64,000 bases of DNA, taken from Thioalkalivibrio sp. (GTDB lineage Bacteria > Pseudomonadota > Gammaproteobacteria > Ectothiorhodospirales > Ectothiorhodospiraceae). A program made the position numbers and the translations under genes. Below, in pieces: positions 63,972 through 64,000 of this stretch; within the stretch, counting starts at the first letter, position 1; the number at the start of each line of letters is the position of its first letter. The DNA is taken from NCBI GenBank assembly GCA_007116035.1, contig SKJG01000067.1, forward strand, positions 1-64,000, written 5' to 3'. The notes beneath the pieces are model-generated. The model did no database searches. It was not told where the DNA came from and worked only from the letters and a program-made list of their open reading frames with translations.

Positions 63972-64000
63972 ATGACCGATTCCCTGCGTATTTACCACAA
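63972..64000 (+). CDS. 5' end of an unidentified gene, divergent from acyP
   Basis: ATG with GGAG seven bases upstream, encoding M-T-D-S-L-R-I-Y-H before the right edge. The next codon begins AA (Asn or Lys). I-Y-H-N is how ArsC/YffB-type glutaredoxin-linked arsenate reductases begin, but nine residues are too few to decide. The start is 20 bases from the acyP start on the other strand. Confidence 0.4.

Overview
The window comes from a GC-rich gammaproteobacterium. Gene order is canonical for that class (hflK-hflC-DUF2065-hisZ-purA; tRNA-Leu; rnr-rlmB-rpsF-rpsR-DUF2232-rplI-dnaB-alr; FmdB-DUF502-aspS-yebC-ruvCAB-ybgC-tolQRAB-pal-cpoB-queE-queC). The accessory genes point to a sulfur-oxidising chemolithotroph: rhodanese, TusA and the start of an sHdr-type iron-sulfur protein at the left edge, a lone SoxB thiosulfohydrolase, a DsrE-family protein and a three-subunit molybdopterin oxidoreductase. 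An Ectothiorhodospiraceae/Thioalkalivibrio-like host is my inference; there is no rRNA here to confirm it.

Layout: 1-1.6 kb, sulfur-trafficking genes with several operator-like sites; 1.6-5 kb, bepA and soxB; 5-18.5 kb, housekeeping genes on the minus strand; 18.7-24.4 kb, malic enzyme, an EF-hand membrane protein, a patatin and a small anchored protein; 24.6-29 kb, a PsrABC/ArrAB-like respiratory operon; 29-31 kb, a structured intergenic element, a lipase-like protein and a divergent QueC-like protein; 31-37.8 kb, proline use (putP, putA) and small envelope genes; 38-51.7 kb, queuosine, Tol-Pal, Ruv and aspS genes; 51.8-55.6 kb, a plus-strand operon of DsrE, SDR, fused SpmA-SpmB and cardiolipin synthase; 55.6-64 kb, a hydrolase, a REP doublet, an RND pump operon, a MIF-like protein, proS and acyP. 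No prophage, insertion sequence, CRISPR array or rRNA was seen.

The observations most worth following are: (1) a near-identical 23-bp AT-rich dyad placed both in front of the rhodanese/TusA genes and in front of the RND pump operon, suggesting one repressor links sulfur oxidation and efflux; (2) a molybdoenzyme carrying motifs of the ArrA/ArxA clade with no arsenic resistance genes beside it; (3) two adjacent hairpins with fully complementary loops upstream of that region; (4) a QueC-like protein with an altered PP-loop, separate from a normal queC; (5) the DsrE-SDR-SpmAB-Cls operon; (6) a 729-residue membrane protein with a canonical EF-hand loop.
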